In this document: piece after piece, positions 1-5,778 of the stretch
Numbering within the stretch: position 1 is the stretch's first letter
Layout of the letters: every line of letters begins with the position of its first letter
Assembly: GCA_016926985.1 (NCBI GenBank)
Contig: JAFGNO010000006.1
Coordinates: forward strand, 1 to 6,454
Direction of reading: 5' to 3'
From: Anaerolineae bacterium
GTDB lineage: Bacteria; Chloroflexota; Anaerolineae; Aggregatilineales; UBA3940
Length of the DNA stretch: 6,454 bases
Notes under the pieces: model-generated
Database searches by the model: none
Told to the model about the DNA's origin: nothing
Seen by the model: only the letters and a program-made list of their open reading frames with translations
Translations under genes and position numbers: made by a program

Positions 1-561
1 AAAATAGGGCTCGGCCACATGCCCGGCGGCTGACGCGAGATTGACGATTACACCCTTGTCCCGCTTCAGCATGGCAGGGAGTACAAGCTGGGTCAGGTGC
101 ATGGACGCCAGCAGGTTGACCTGGATCACATTCCGCGTGGTGTCCAGATCGACCTGCGTTAAAGCCCCGCCCTGCCGGATGCCTGCATTGTTGATCAGGA
201 TATCAATTCGCCCAAATTCCTGGAGCGTTTTCTCGACCAGGTTCCCCAACTGCTCGTCGTCGGTTACATCGGTCTGAACCACCAGGGTGCGGATCAGCCG
301 GTTGGCGGACATGCATTCCCTGGCAACCAATTTCAACGCCTGCTCGTTCCGAGAAGCCAGGACAAGGTAAGCGCCGCGCCGCGCCAGCGCAAGCGCCAGT
401 TCGCGCCCAATTCCCCGCGATGCTCCGGTGATAACGATCACCTTCCCATCGAAGTACCCGCTGCGCTGTTTGATACGCTGCCTCCGGGCAAGCTGGACAA
501 TCAACCAGCCGACCACGGTTAATCCGGCTGCTACAACAAATGGCCTTCTAGGTCGATCCAT
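1..561 (-). CDS. Membrane-anchored short-chain dehydrogenase/reductase, partial (C-terminus beyond left edge)
   Basis: The gene starts at the ATG at 561-559 and runs off the left edge, giving 187 residues. Residues 8-25 form one hydrophobic helix between arginines (RPRR before, RRQRIKQR after), so I infer an N-terminal anchor with the enzyme on the cytoplasmic side. A classical SDR Rossmann domain follows: the cofactor loop TGASRGIG (45-52), Arg71 after the second strand (often linked to NADP(H) preference), Asp98 in TDV, NNAG (124-127), Asn149 in QVNLL, and the probable catalytic Ser177 in NLASAAG. Given the usual Ser-to-Tyr spacing, the catalytic Tyr should lie about three residues beyond the edge, with Lys four residues later, so activity cannot be confirmed here. 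The gene overlaps the methyltransferase gene by 14 nt and has its own good ribosome binding site. The family assignment is firm; the substrate is unknown. Confidence 0.93.
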   Translation of the reverse strand, partial: MDRPRRPFVVAAGLTVVGWLIVQLARRQRIKQRSGYFDGKVIVITGASRGIGRELALALARRGAYLVLASRNEQALKLVARECMSANRLIRTLVVQTDVTDDEQLGNLVEKTLQEFGRIDILINNAGIRQGGALTQVDLDTTRNVIQVNLLASMHLTQLVLPAMLKRDKGVIVNLASAAGHVAEPYF

Positions 562-1339
562 CACCGTTCTCCTTCCGGGCAATTGTGATTGTGTTAACTC
601 CCAGCGAAACCGGGATCAGGGTGGTCCCGGTCAGCACCTGGACAAGGCTCGGCAGGCCAAAACCGGCAAACTGAAGGGATTTAGGGATAATCGGCAGATA
701 AGGCACATCCCACAGCCCATCACCGAACTGGCGCAGTCCCCGGAACCCTGCTTCCTCGATCCATCTGCGCCAGGTCTCCGGTGGATGCACGTTGATATGG
801 GTAGGGTCTTTAGAGATGGCATCCGGCGTTACGTGGGGCTTTTTAAAAGATCGAAGGGCATACTCTGGATTAGGCGTAGCAAACAGAAAAAGCCCGCCAT
901 CAACCAGTATCCGATATACATTCCTGATACTGGTTTCCGGGTCTAGCAGGTGTTCCACCAGATGCAGCGCCACCACGACATCAAACGACCCGTCCGCAAA
1001 AATCTCCAGCGCATCCGCAGACGCGACCAGCGCCGACGCTCCCGGCGCATTCAGCCGGGTTTGTACGGCTGCATAGTGTGCGATATCAATTCCAACACAT
1101 GCATACCGGTCATTCAGCAGCCCCAGCAGATGACCTAACCCTGAGCCCAACTCGATAAGTCGCATGGTTGTTGGTTTATGAGGTGCAAAGCGCCTGACCA
1201 ACCGCGCATAATAACGGCGGGCGAACCAGTACATGCTGAACCGACCCAACGGGCGGTCGGCATAATTATAGGATTGAAAATAGCGTTCCCCGTATTCATC
1301 AAGCGGGGCGCCATTGGCTTGCTCAAGCCTGTCCGTCAT
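548..1339 (-). CDS. Class I SAM-dependent methyltransferase (Methyltransf_11-like)
   Basis: This 263-residue protein has the class I methyltransferase signatures in order: motif I LIELGSGLGH (61-70) for SAM binding, the acidic end of strand 2 in GIDI (83-86), motif IV FDVVVALHLVEHLLDPE (119-135), and a post-motif strand with ILVDGGLFLFATPNP (144-158). The N-terminal ~55 residues are rich in Tyr, Phe and Arg. The C-terminal ~80 residues (HINVHPPETW onward) probably form a substrate-binding cap with a hydrophobic stretch near 210-250. I see no signal peptide, so it is probably cytoplasmic or membrane-associated. The substrate cannot be read from the sequence; small molecules, lipids and glycans all remain possible. 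The start overlaps the biotin ligase gene by 17 nt. The nearest Shine-Dalgarno-like GAGG lies 15 nt upstream, which is too far for efficient initiation, so translation probably depends on ribosomes arriving from the upstream gene. Confidence 0.9.
   Translation of the reverse strand: MTDRLEQANGAPLDEYGERYFQSYNYADRPLGRFSMYWFARRYYARLVRRFAPHKPTTMRLIELGSGLGHLLGLLNDRYACVGIDIAHYAAVQTRLNAPGASALVASADALEIFADGSFDVVVALHLVEHLLDPETSIRNVYRILVDGGLFLFATPNPEYALRSFKKPHVTPDAISKDPTHINVHPPETWRRWIEEAGFRGLRQFGDGLWDVPYLPIIPKSLQFAGFGLPSLVQVLTGTTLIPVSLGVNTITIARKENGDGST
569..574 (-). promoter_or_regulatory. Ribosome binding site of the SDR gene
   Basis: Read on the minus strand this is AAGGAG, seven bases before the ATG at 561-559. 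It lies inside the last codons of the methyltransferase gene. It fixes the SDR start despite the overlap and suggests that translation of the two genes is coupled. Confidence 0.7.
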
Positions 1340-2126
1340 ATTCAGTTGTTTTCGCCTCTCCCGCTGCTATCGTAAGTAATTCGCCCGCGCCGGTGCGCAG
1401 CACCAGTTCGCCCGTTTCCAGAATGCTTTCTGCCAGCCCTCTATATACATTACTGCCTGATGTAACCTGTATCCATCGTCCAATAGTGACGCAGCGCTCT
1501 GCCAAAGTGATGAGCAAAACTGGCTCTGCAATCTGCCGATACCAGTAATTCAGTTTTTCAAGGACAATTCCCAGCAGCTCTGCACGGTCAATGTCTTTCC
1601 CGGAGGCCATTTTCAGGCTGGTTGCGGTCGCTGCCAGCGGGTCGCCTTTATCATAAACCTGGTGGACGTTGATCCCGATCCCGACAATGACCCATTCAAG
1701 CAACTCGCCGATCACGGTACTTTCCGACAGGATCCCGGCCAGCTTTTTCCCGCCGGTTTGCAGGTCATTGGGCCATTTTATATCCACACCTATTCCTGCT
1801 GCAGCCTCGCAGCCCTCTGCAACTGCCAGTCCGCAGGCCATCACCAGCCGATTGACCTGCTCAACGGGCAAAGATGGGCGAAAAACGACCGACATCAGCA
1901 GACTGGACCCAGCAGGAGCAAGCCATTTGCGCCCGTGTCTCCCCCTCCCTGCCGTCTGCTCATCGGTAATCACAAGCGTGCCCTCGGGGGTATGGTGTTC
2001 TGCCAGCTTGCGTGCGGCATCATTGCTTGACCTGACGCAGGGATAGTATTGGGCGTTGAGGCCAAAAATACCCGCGTCCACCCGCGAGAGTGCATCCCGG
2101 ATGCGTGGCTGGGATAATCGTTGCAT
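1323..2126 (-). CDS. birA: Biotin--[biotin carboxyl-carrier protein] ligase, without HTH repressor domain
   Basis: This enzyme activates biotin with ATP to biotinyl-5'-AMP and transfers it to a lysine on carrier proteins such as the acetyl-CoA carboxylase subunit. The 267-residue protein begins almost directly with the catalytic domain: SSND (33-36), the biotinyl-AMP loop GRGRHGRKW (60-68), KWPNDL (117-122) with the probable catalytic Lys117, KLAGIL (128-133) and GIGINV (149-154). A small beta-rich C-terminal domain (about 213-257) follows, as is usual in the family. The N-terminal winged helix of E. coli BirA is absent, so this is a monofunctional ligase and should not repress biotin genes. 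In the loop, His64 replaces the second Arg of the E. coli GRGRRG motif, while Arg63 (equivalent to E. coli Arg118) is kept. The gene lies 16 nt downstream of elp3 and overlaps the methyltransferase gene. Confidence 0.95.
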   Translation of the reverse strand: MQRLSQPRIRDALSRVDAGIFGLNAQYYPCVRSSNDAARKLAEHHTPEGTLVITDEQTAGRGRHGRKWLAPAGSSLLMSVVFRPSLPVEQVNRLVMACGLAVAEGCEAAAGIGVDIKWPNDLQTGGKKLAGILSESTVIGELLEWVIVGIGINVHQVYDKGDPLAATATSLKMASGKDIDRAELLGIVLEKLNYWYRQIAEPVLLITLAERCVTIGRWIQVTSGSNVYRGLAESILETGELVLRTGAGELLTIAAGEAKTTEYDGQA

Positions 2127-2134
2127 GAATCTGT

Positions 2135-2140
2135 CCTCCC
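2135..2140 (-). promoter_or_regulatory. Ribosome binding site of birA
   Basis: On the minus strand this is GGGAGG, eight bases before the ATG at 2126-2124. It occupies most of the 16-nt gap after the elp3 stop codon, which supports the chosen birA start and leaves no room for a separate terminator or promoter. Confidence 0.75.
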
Positions 2141-2142
2141 TT

Positions 2143-3810
2143 TTACACCTGGCGGCTCATATAAAGCTCGTCCAGTTCAAATCCGAACCGCCGGTAGTAG
2201 GCGCGCGTGCCAACAGCAGCAATAACCGCAATTTCCCTGAACCCGGCTTCTGCTGCCAGGTTGAGCGCGGCGGCAATGAGCCTGCTCCCTAATCCCTGGT
2301 GTTGAGCACGCGTCCCCGGGTCTTCCTCTAGCGCCACGACAGGCCCATAGACCTGCACCTGCCGGATCAGCGCCTTGCCATCGATTTCGGTAATGGCTGC
2401 CGGTGCGGTTGGCAGAGACAGCCGCAGAAATCCCGCCAGGCGGTCATCCGGTGTGTCGGCACTGAGAAAAACCTCCCGGCTGTGGTCAGTATCATAGTTC
2501 AGCCGGTTGATCGTGATCCGCTCCGGGTCAACCAGCTCTTTCCGCACTTCCCGGCAGCGGATACACTGGCAGGGCGTCCCGGCCTGCCAGAGGCTTTCCT
2601 GTACAACCTGGCGTAAATTCGAGGTGGTTACACCATCAGCAATATCTGGCGCAGGGATATCGCGCATCACCCGGTTCAGCCTGCAGTAGCGGGGTACCAG
2701 CTGCTTGCAGGCAACCAGCAGGTCAACCAACTCTTCCTCTGTATAAGGGCAATACGATCCTTGCTCATAATGGTCGTATAATTCAGTACCGCGCAGCAAA
2801 CCTGTCGGGTAAATCTTCATCTCATCCGGACGCATTGCCGGGTCATCCCAGACCTGCCGGAAAACAGCCAGATCGCCTGCCGGTGTCGCGCCAAGCAAAT
2901 TGGGCATGATGTGGATCGCCACTTTCATTCCTGCCCCTCGCAGCAGGCACATGGCCTGTCGCACCTGGGAAGCGGTTTCTCCACGCCTGTTTTTTGCCGA
3001 GATCGCATCGTCCAGTGTTTGCACACCAAGCTGCACCCGCGTCACCCCTAATCGGCGCAGCCATATTACTTCTTCTGGAGTGATCCGGTCCGGGCGCGTT
3101 TCAATGACCAGACCCACATTGCGATGAGGCGCTGTCTCATTTATGTAATGAGCCTCTTCCAGCGATTCGGCGCTTTTTTCATTCATTGCGTCAAAACAGC
3201 GGCGAACAAACCATTCCTGATAATCACGTGGGTAGCTTGACCAGGTCCCCCCTAAAATGAGCAGTTCGATCTTGTCGGTCGCATGTCCGGTGCGCTGCAT
3301 TGTCCGGATGCGCCGGCACACCTGCTCCCACGGGTCAAAGCCGAGGATCAGCGCCCGCATCGCCCCAGGTTCATTGCTCAGATACGATTTGGGCATTGCT
3401 TCGTCTGCAGGGCAGAAAACACACTGACCGGGGCAGGGATAGGGTTTGGTCAGCACGGTGACGGGGGCCACACCGCTGAGGGTGCGAGTGGGCTTCATCC
3501 GGAGGCGCAGCAGAACTTCGTCATCCCGCTCCACCTCCCCGGTATCTATTAAGGCCAGGTAGCTTCGACGGATGTGCGCCTTCGGGATAATCGGACGCCC
3601 CTCGCGCCCCATCCGCTGCACGATCTTATTATAGACATCCACACTCCAGGTTGGGGCAGTTCGCACTGCTTCAATATAAGCCAGGATATGATCCTGATTT
3701 TTAACCAGGTCAAGGTCCTCTCCATAGCGAGCCTGCCAGTCAGCCTGCTGCCGGGCAGAAGTCCCCTTTGCTTGGGGAGTTACGCGATAGCGTGTCTTAT
3801 GTTGAGCCAT
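2143..3810 (-). CDS. elp3: Elp3-type tRNA uridine(34) 5-carboxymethyl synthase (radical SAM + GNAT)
   Basis: Elp3 uses a radical SAM reaction and acetyl-CoA to place a carboxymethyl group on C5 of the tRNA wobble uridine. In eukaryotes it is the catalytic subunit of Elongator; bacterial and archaeal forms act alone. This 555-residue protein shows the full layout: an N-terminal tRNA-binding region (about 1-105), LRMKPTRTLSGVAPVTV leading into the iron-sulfur cysteines C126-X3-C130-X2-C133, NEPGAMRA (146-153), GGTWSSYP (187-194), ETRPD (237-241), LGVQTLDD (261-268), KIYPTGLLRG (332-341), and a zinc-type cluster with Cys414, Cys416 and Cys419. A C-terminal GNAT domain carries the acetyl-CoA loop QHQGLGSRL (503-511) and the typical ending YYRRFGFE. 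The ATG at 3810-3808 has no clear Shine-Dalgarno sequence, and I see no better start nearby. It is the first gene of the four-gene minus-strand run. Confidence 0.96.
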   Translation of the reverse strand: MAQHKTRYRVTPQAKGTSARQQADWQARYGEDLDLVKNQDHILAYIEAVRTAPTWSVDVYNKIVQRMGREGRPIIPKAHIRRSYLALIDTGEVERDDEVLLRLRMKPTRTLSGVAPVTVLTKPYPCPGQCVFCPADEAMPKSYLSNEPGAMRALILGFDPWEQVCRRIRTMQRTGHATDKIELLILGGTWSSYPRDYQEWFVRRCFDAMNEKSAESLEEAHYINETAPHRNVGLVIETRPDRITPEEVIWLRRLGVTRVQLGVQTLDDAISAKNRRGETASQVRQAMCLLRGAGMKVAIHIMPNLLGATPAGDLAVFRQVWDDPAMRPDEMKIYPTGLLRGTELYDHYEQGSYCPYTEEELVDLLVACKQLVPRYCRLNRVMRDIPAPDIADGVTTSNLRQVVQESLWQAGTPCQCIRCREVRKELVDPERITINRLNYDTDHSREVFLSADTPDDRLAGFLRLSLPTAPAAITEIDGKALIRQVQVYGPVVALEEDPGTRAQHQGLGSRLIAAALNLAAEAGFREIAVIAAVGTRAYYRRFGFELDELYMSRQV

Positions 3811-3818
3811 AAATCGAT

Positions 3819-3848
3819 TTTACCGCAGCCTGTAGATAGTGCTATAGC
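3819..3848 (+). promoter_or_regulatory. Candidate sigma-70-like promoter for the receiver-protein gene
   Basis: On the plus strand there is TTTACC (3819-3824), an 18-nt spacer, then TATAGC (3843-3848), each matching consensus at 4/6. Transcription would begin near 3855 and give a leader of about 140 nt that includes the hairpin at 3921-3969. The -10 element shares the palindrome GCTATAGC with the candidate elp3 promoter. An isolated TAGAAT at 3896-3901 is an alternative -10 but has no recognisable -35. Confidence 0.27.
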
Positions 3849-3870
3849 TGGAATAGTTGCACAAGTACAA
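3841..3870 (-). promoter_or_regulatory. Candidate sigma-70-like promoter for elp3 operon
   Basis: On the minus strand there is TTGTAC (3870-3865), an 18-nt spacer, then TATAGC (3846-3841). A start about seven bases further, near 3834, would leave a leader of only about 24 nt before the elp3 ATG. The matches to TTGACA and TATAAT are 3/6 and 4/6, so the support is weak and rests mainly on placement. Confidence 0.3.
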
Positions 3871-3920
3871 AATAGGGGCGGAGCAGCAAACATGCTAGAA
3901 TGAACTCGTGCAATTTTTCG

Positions 3921-3969
3921 GCCGGGAGCAGGCCCATTGCCTCTGTCGTCGCTTGCCCTGCTCCCCGGC
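3921..3969 (+). repeat. Inverted repeat (hairpin) in the leader of the receiver-protein gene
   Basis: The left arm GCCGGGAGCAGG (3921-3932) pairs with the right arm CCTGCTCCCCGGC (3957-3969). This gives a GC-rich 12-bp stem with one bulged C and a 24-nt loop. No U-run follows on either strand, so a simple intrinsic terminator is unlikely. The stem ends about 15 bases before the putative ribosome binding site. It could be an RNA leader structure or, at DNA level, a protein binding site. Confidence 0.6.
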
Positions 3970-3983
3970 AACCAGCGTTATAC

Positions 3984-3988
3984 AGGGA
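3984..3988 (+). promoter_or_regulatory. Ribosome binding site deciding the receiver-protein start
   Basis: AGGGA lies six bases before the ATG at 3995-3997. It favours that start over the upstream in-frame ATG at 3908, whose extra 29 residues are Cys/Arg/Pro-rich, unlike a receiver domain N-terminus, and overlap the GC-rich hairpin. Confidence 0.5.
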
Positions 3989-3994
3989 TGCCCG

Positions 3995-4609
3995 ATGAGT
4001 GCCAGACCAATACGACTTATATTTGCAACCGATAACCCGGATACAGTGAGTGAGGTTGATCCTGAACTCAATCAGGCTGCTGACGTTGAGATTGTCGGGG
4101 CCTACACCCCCTCCGATGATATTGTTTCGCTTGTGACCATCAACCAGCCGGATGTGGTCGTGCTGGATTATGATCTCATCGACTTTGACGCGGCGGAGAT
4201 TGCCCGGACGATTTTACGCGATGACAGTTCTATTCAGGTGCTGATGCTGTCTGTTGTCAACAGCGTTGAGGATATTCGACATGCCATGCGCGCCGGGGCG
4301 CGCGACTATTTAGTGAAACCCCTGCGCCCCGGCGAACTGCTTGACACGATCTACTGGTTGATCCAGGAGCGGCGTGAATACGCCAGGATGCAGGCCTTTG
4401 TGCGCCAGATGCGCAAGGCATACGAAGCCTTATTTACCGATGATAAGCCAGTACCGCCAACTGTGGTCGCTTTTCTTGAGCAGCAGGCAGCCAAAGACCC
4501 ACATGACCGGCTGGCACAGGAGACGTTGGCGGTAGCCTACGCCCGCAACCGGGACTGGGCGAAGTTAGCCCCACTCGTCGCCGAGCTCGCCAGAACTAAA
4601 ATTGGGTGA
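3995..4609 (+). CDS. Atypical response regulator: receiver domain with helical C-terminal extension
   Basis: From the ATG at 3995 the protein has 204 residues. Residues 6-123 form a receiver domain: LIFATDNPD (8-16) at the first strand, the phosphoacceptor Asp58 in VVVLDYDL, Ser86 in LMLSVV, and Lys108 in DYLVKPL. One of the usual two acidic metal ligands is replaced by Thr12, leaving only Asp13, so phosphorylation may be weak or altered. The pattern MLSVVNSVEDIRHAMRAGARDYLVKP resembles receivers found with CpaE/Tad pilus ATPases, which are often atypical. A charged helical linker follows (about 124-150), then helices (152-204) whose AQETLAVAYARNRDW resembles one TPR-like hairpin. No DNA-binding or enzymatic output domain is present, so it probably acts through protein-protein contacts. 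No histidine kinase is nearby. The gene stands alone between divergent and convergent neighbours. Confidence 0.87.
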   Translation: MSARPIRLIFATDNPDTVSEVDPELNQAADVEIVGAYTPSDDIVSLVTINQPDVVVLDYDLIDFDAAEIARTILRDDSSIQVLMLSVVNSVEDIRHAMRAGARDYLVKPLRPGELLDTIYWLIQERREYARMQAFVRQMRKAYEALFTDDKPVPPTVVAFLEQQAAKDPHDRLAQETLAVAYARNRDWAKLAPLVAELARTKIG

Positions 4610-4628
4610 GCCACGCCCACCCAATTTT
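4598..4628. terminator. Probable bidirectional intrinsic terminator
   Basis: AAAATTGGGTG (4598-4608) and CACCCAATTTT (4618-4628) form a perfect 11-bp stem with a 9-nt loop. Because the stem has A's on one side and T's on the other, a hairpin followed by U's can form from either strand. It lies between convergent genes, so it can end both the receiver-protein and the M29 transcripts. The stop codon of the receiver-protein gene (4607-4609) lies at the top of the left arm. The U-run is only four bases, so efficiency may be modest. Confidence 0.75.
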
Positions 4629-4668
4629 GCTCCTCTTCAATATTGAGTTGAACCGGTCACAGTGTAAA

Positions 4669-5328
4669 TCAGACCTGGAACTCGCCGTCTTTATAGAACA
4701 ACTCGCCATCAACAAGTATCTCTGAGCCAGAGCGCATGTCGCAGATCATATCCCAGTGGATGGCTGATTCATTCTTTGCGCCGGTGTCGGGATAGCTGGC
4801 TCCCACCGCAATGTGCATGGTTTTGCCCATCTTCTCGTCAAACAGGATATTACGGGTGAACTGCGTGATGCCCATGTTAGTCCCGATGGCAAACTCCCCC
4901 ACATAGCGCGCCCCTTCATCCGTGTCCAGGACGCTGTTCAGGAAATCCTCGCCCTTCTCGGCGGTGGCCTTGACCACCTTGCCTTCTTCAAAGTGGAGTT
5001 CAATACCATCCACTTCACGCCCGCTGTAGATAGCCGGGTAGGTGAACCGGATCCACCCGTTCATAGAATCCTCAACCGGGCCGGTGAAAATTTCACCATC
5101 CGGGAAATTCTTTTTTCCATCGGCGTTGATGAACACCCGGTCTTTGATGGACAGGGTCAGTTCAACATGTTCTCCCCTGACTTCCACCCGTTCTTTACCT
5201 TTGAGCCAGTCAACAAGGCGCTGCTGTTCGGCGGCGATCCCTTTCCAGTAGGCAACCGGGTCATCAAGATGCACCATGCAGGCGCTGTAGACGAAATCCT
5301 CGTATTCCATGAGACTCATTTCGGCGTC
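4669..5328. repeat. Tandem gene duplication, unit 1 (pairs with 5795-6454)
   Basis: This 660-nt stretch aligns without gaps to 5795-6454 at a fixed offset of 1126 bases. The similarity comes from the two M29 genes and probably continues past the right edge. It includes one near-identical block of 36 bases (4829-4864 against 5955-5990) with a single mismatch, while most of the remainder has drifted at synonymous sites. Confidence 0.85.
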
Positions 5329-5772
5329 CTGGGCGGAGGCATGGGTCGGGTATTGGGTCAGCGTCCAGCGCAGGGCGCCAACCGCCTGCCGCTCCATGAA
5401 ACGCTGGCTGACCGGGCGGCCCGCAGCCCTGGCCCGCGATATCTTTGGGGGATCTATATTGGTCAATGCCTTGGTGTTTGAATCGGCCAGCAGCGCAATA
5501 TCGACATCGACATTCTCGATCGTCCACATCGCGAGGGGGTTAAGGAAATCTAACTGCTCATCGCTGGCGTTCTTATAAAAAACCTCACCAGACCCAGCTG
5601 GCGACATCTGGAAAAATGCATTTCCACCTGCCAGCAGCACGTATTTATAGACTTCCAGCGCCATCGGCGAGGCAACCGGATCGAATACCCTGATCCGCAC
5701 CAGGTCGCCGGTCTTCACCGCAACCGAATAGTTAACCAGTACATCGGCGACTTTATCAACTCTTGGGTCCAT
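4669..5772 (-). CDS. M29-family metalloaminopeptidase (AmpS/PepS-like), downstream copy
   Basis: M29 enzymes are cytoplasmic, metal-dependent exopeptidases that remove N-terminal residues from peptides. With the ATG at 5772-5770 this protein has 367 residues, close to or slightly below the usual family length. An N-terminal domain (about 1-150) is followed by the catalytic domain. Expected metal-site and catalytic residues are present: Glu227 in FPDGE, Glu293 in VGEFAIG, His320 in HIAVG, Tyr327 in SYPDTG, and His339 and Asp341 in IHWDM. Their spacing fits the Glu/Glu/His/Tyr/His/Asp set known from the thermophilic enzymes. A TTG four codons upstream is in frame, but GGAG lies six bases before the ATG, so I prefer the ATG. 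It lies 22 nt downstream of a second, closely related M29 gene, probably in the same operon. The preferred substrate is unknown. Confidence 0.93.
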   Translation of the reverse strand: MDPRVDKVADVLVNYSVAVKTGDLVRIRVFDPVASPMALEVYKYVLLAGGNAFFQMSPAGSGEVFYKNASDEQLDFLNPLAMWTIENVDVDIALLADSNTKALTNIDPPKISRARAAGRPVSQRFMERQAVGALRWTLTQYPTHASAQDAEMSLMEYEDFVYSACMVHLDDPVAYWKGIAAEQQRLVDWLKGKERVEVRGEHVELTLSIKDRVFINADGKKNFPDGEIFTGPVEDSMNGWIRFTYPAIYSGREVDGIELHFEEGKVVKATAEKGEDFLNSVLDTDEGARYVGEFAIGTNMGITQFTRNILFDEKMGKTMHIAVGASYPDTGAKNESAIHWDMICDMRSGSEILVDGELFYKDGEFQV

Positions 5773-5778
5773 TGAACA

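Larger units (their letters stand above)
3811..3994. other. Divergent intergenic region between elp3 and the receiver-protein gene
   Basis: These 184 bases separate two divergent genes and must carry the start signals of both, unless transcription enters from elsewhere. They contain the palindrome GCTATAGC (3841-3848), weak promoter-like elements on both strands, and a long hairpin (3921-3969) just before the plus-strand gene. No convincing small gene or RNA gene is visible. An in-frame upward extension of the plus-strand gene to an ATG at 3908 is possible but looks non-coding. Confidence 0.6.

Noticed and set aside
428..946. A 172-codon plus-strand open frame
   Set aside because: It lies opposite the SDR and methyltransferase genes, whose motifs are clear. 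Its translation shows no domain and has low-complexity, shadow-like composition.
1662..2046. Two plus-strand open frames of about 122-125 codons
   Set aside because: Both lie opposite the core of the biotin ligase, whose catalytic motifs account for this DNA.
3921..3969. Hairpin as an intrinsic terminator
   Set aside because: No U-run follows the stem on either strand, and it sits directly upstream of a gene it would silence.
3908..3994. Upstream in-frame extension of the receiver-protein gene (29 residues)
   Set aside because: The extra residues are unlike a receiver N-terminus and cover the hairpin. The ATG at 3995 has a Shine-Dalgarno-like AGGGA at proper spacing and places the first beta strand normally.
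4813..5481. A 222-codon plus-strand open frame
   Set aside because: It is antisense to the well-supported M29 gene. Its length is explained by the codon bias of the opposite strand, and it shows no recognisable motif.
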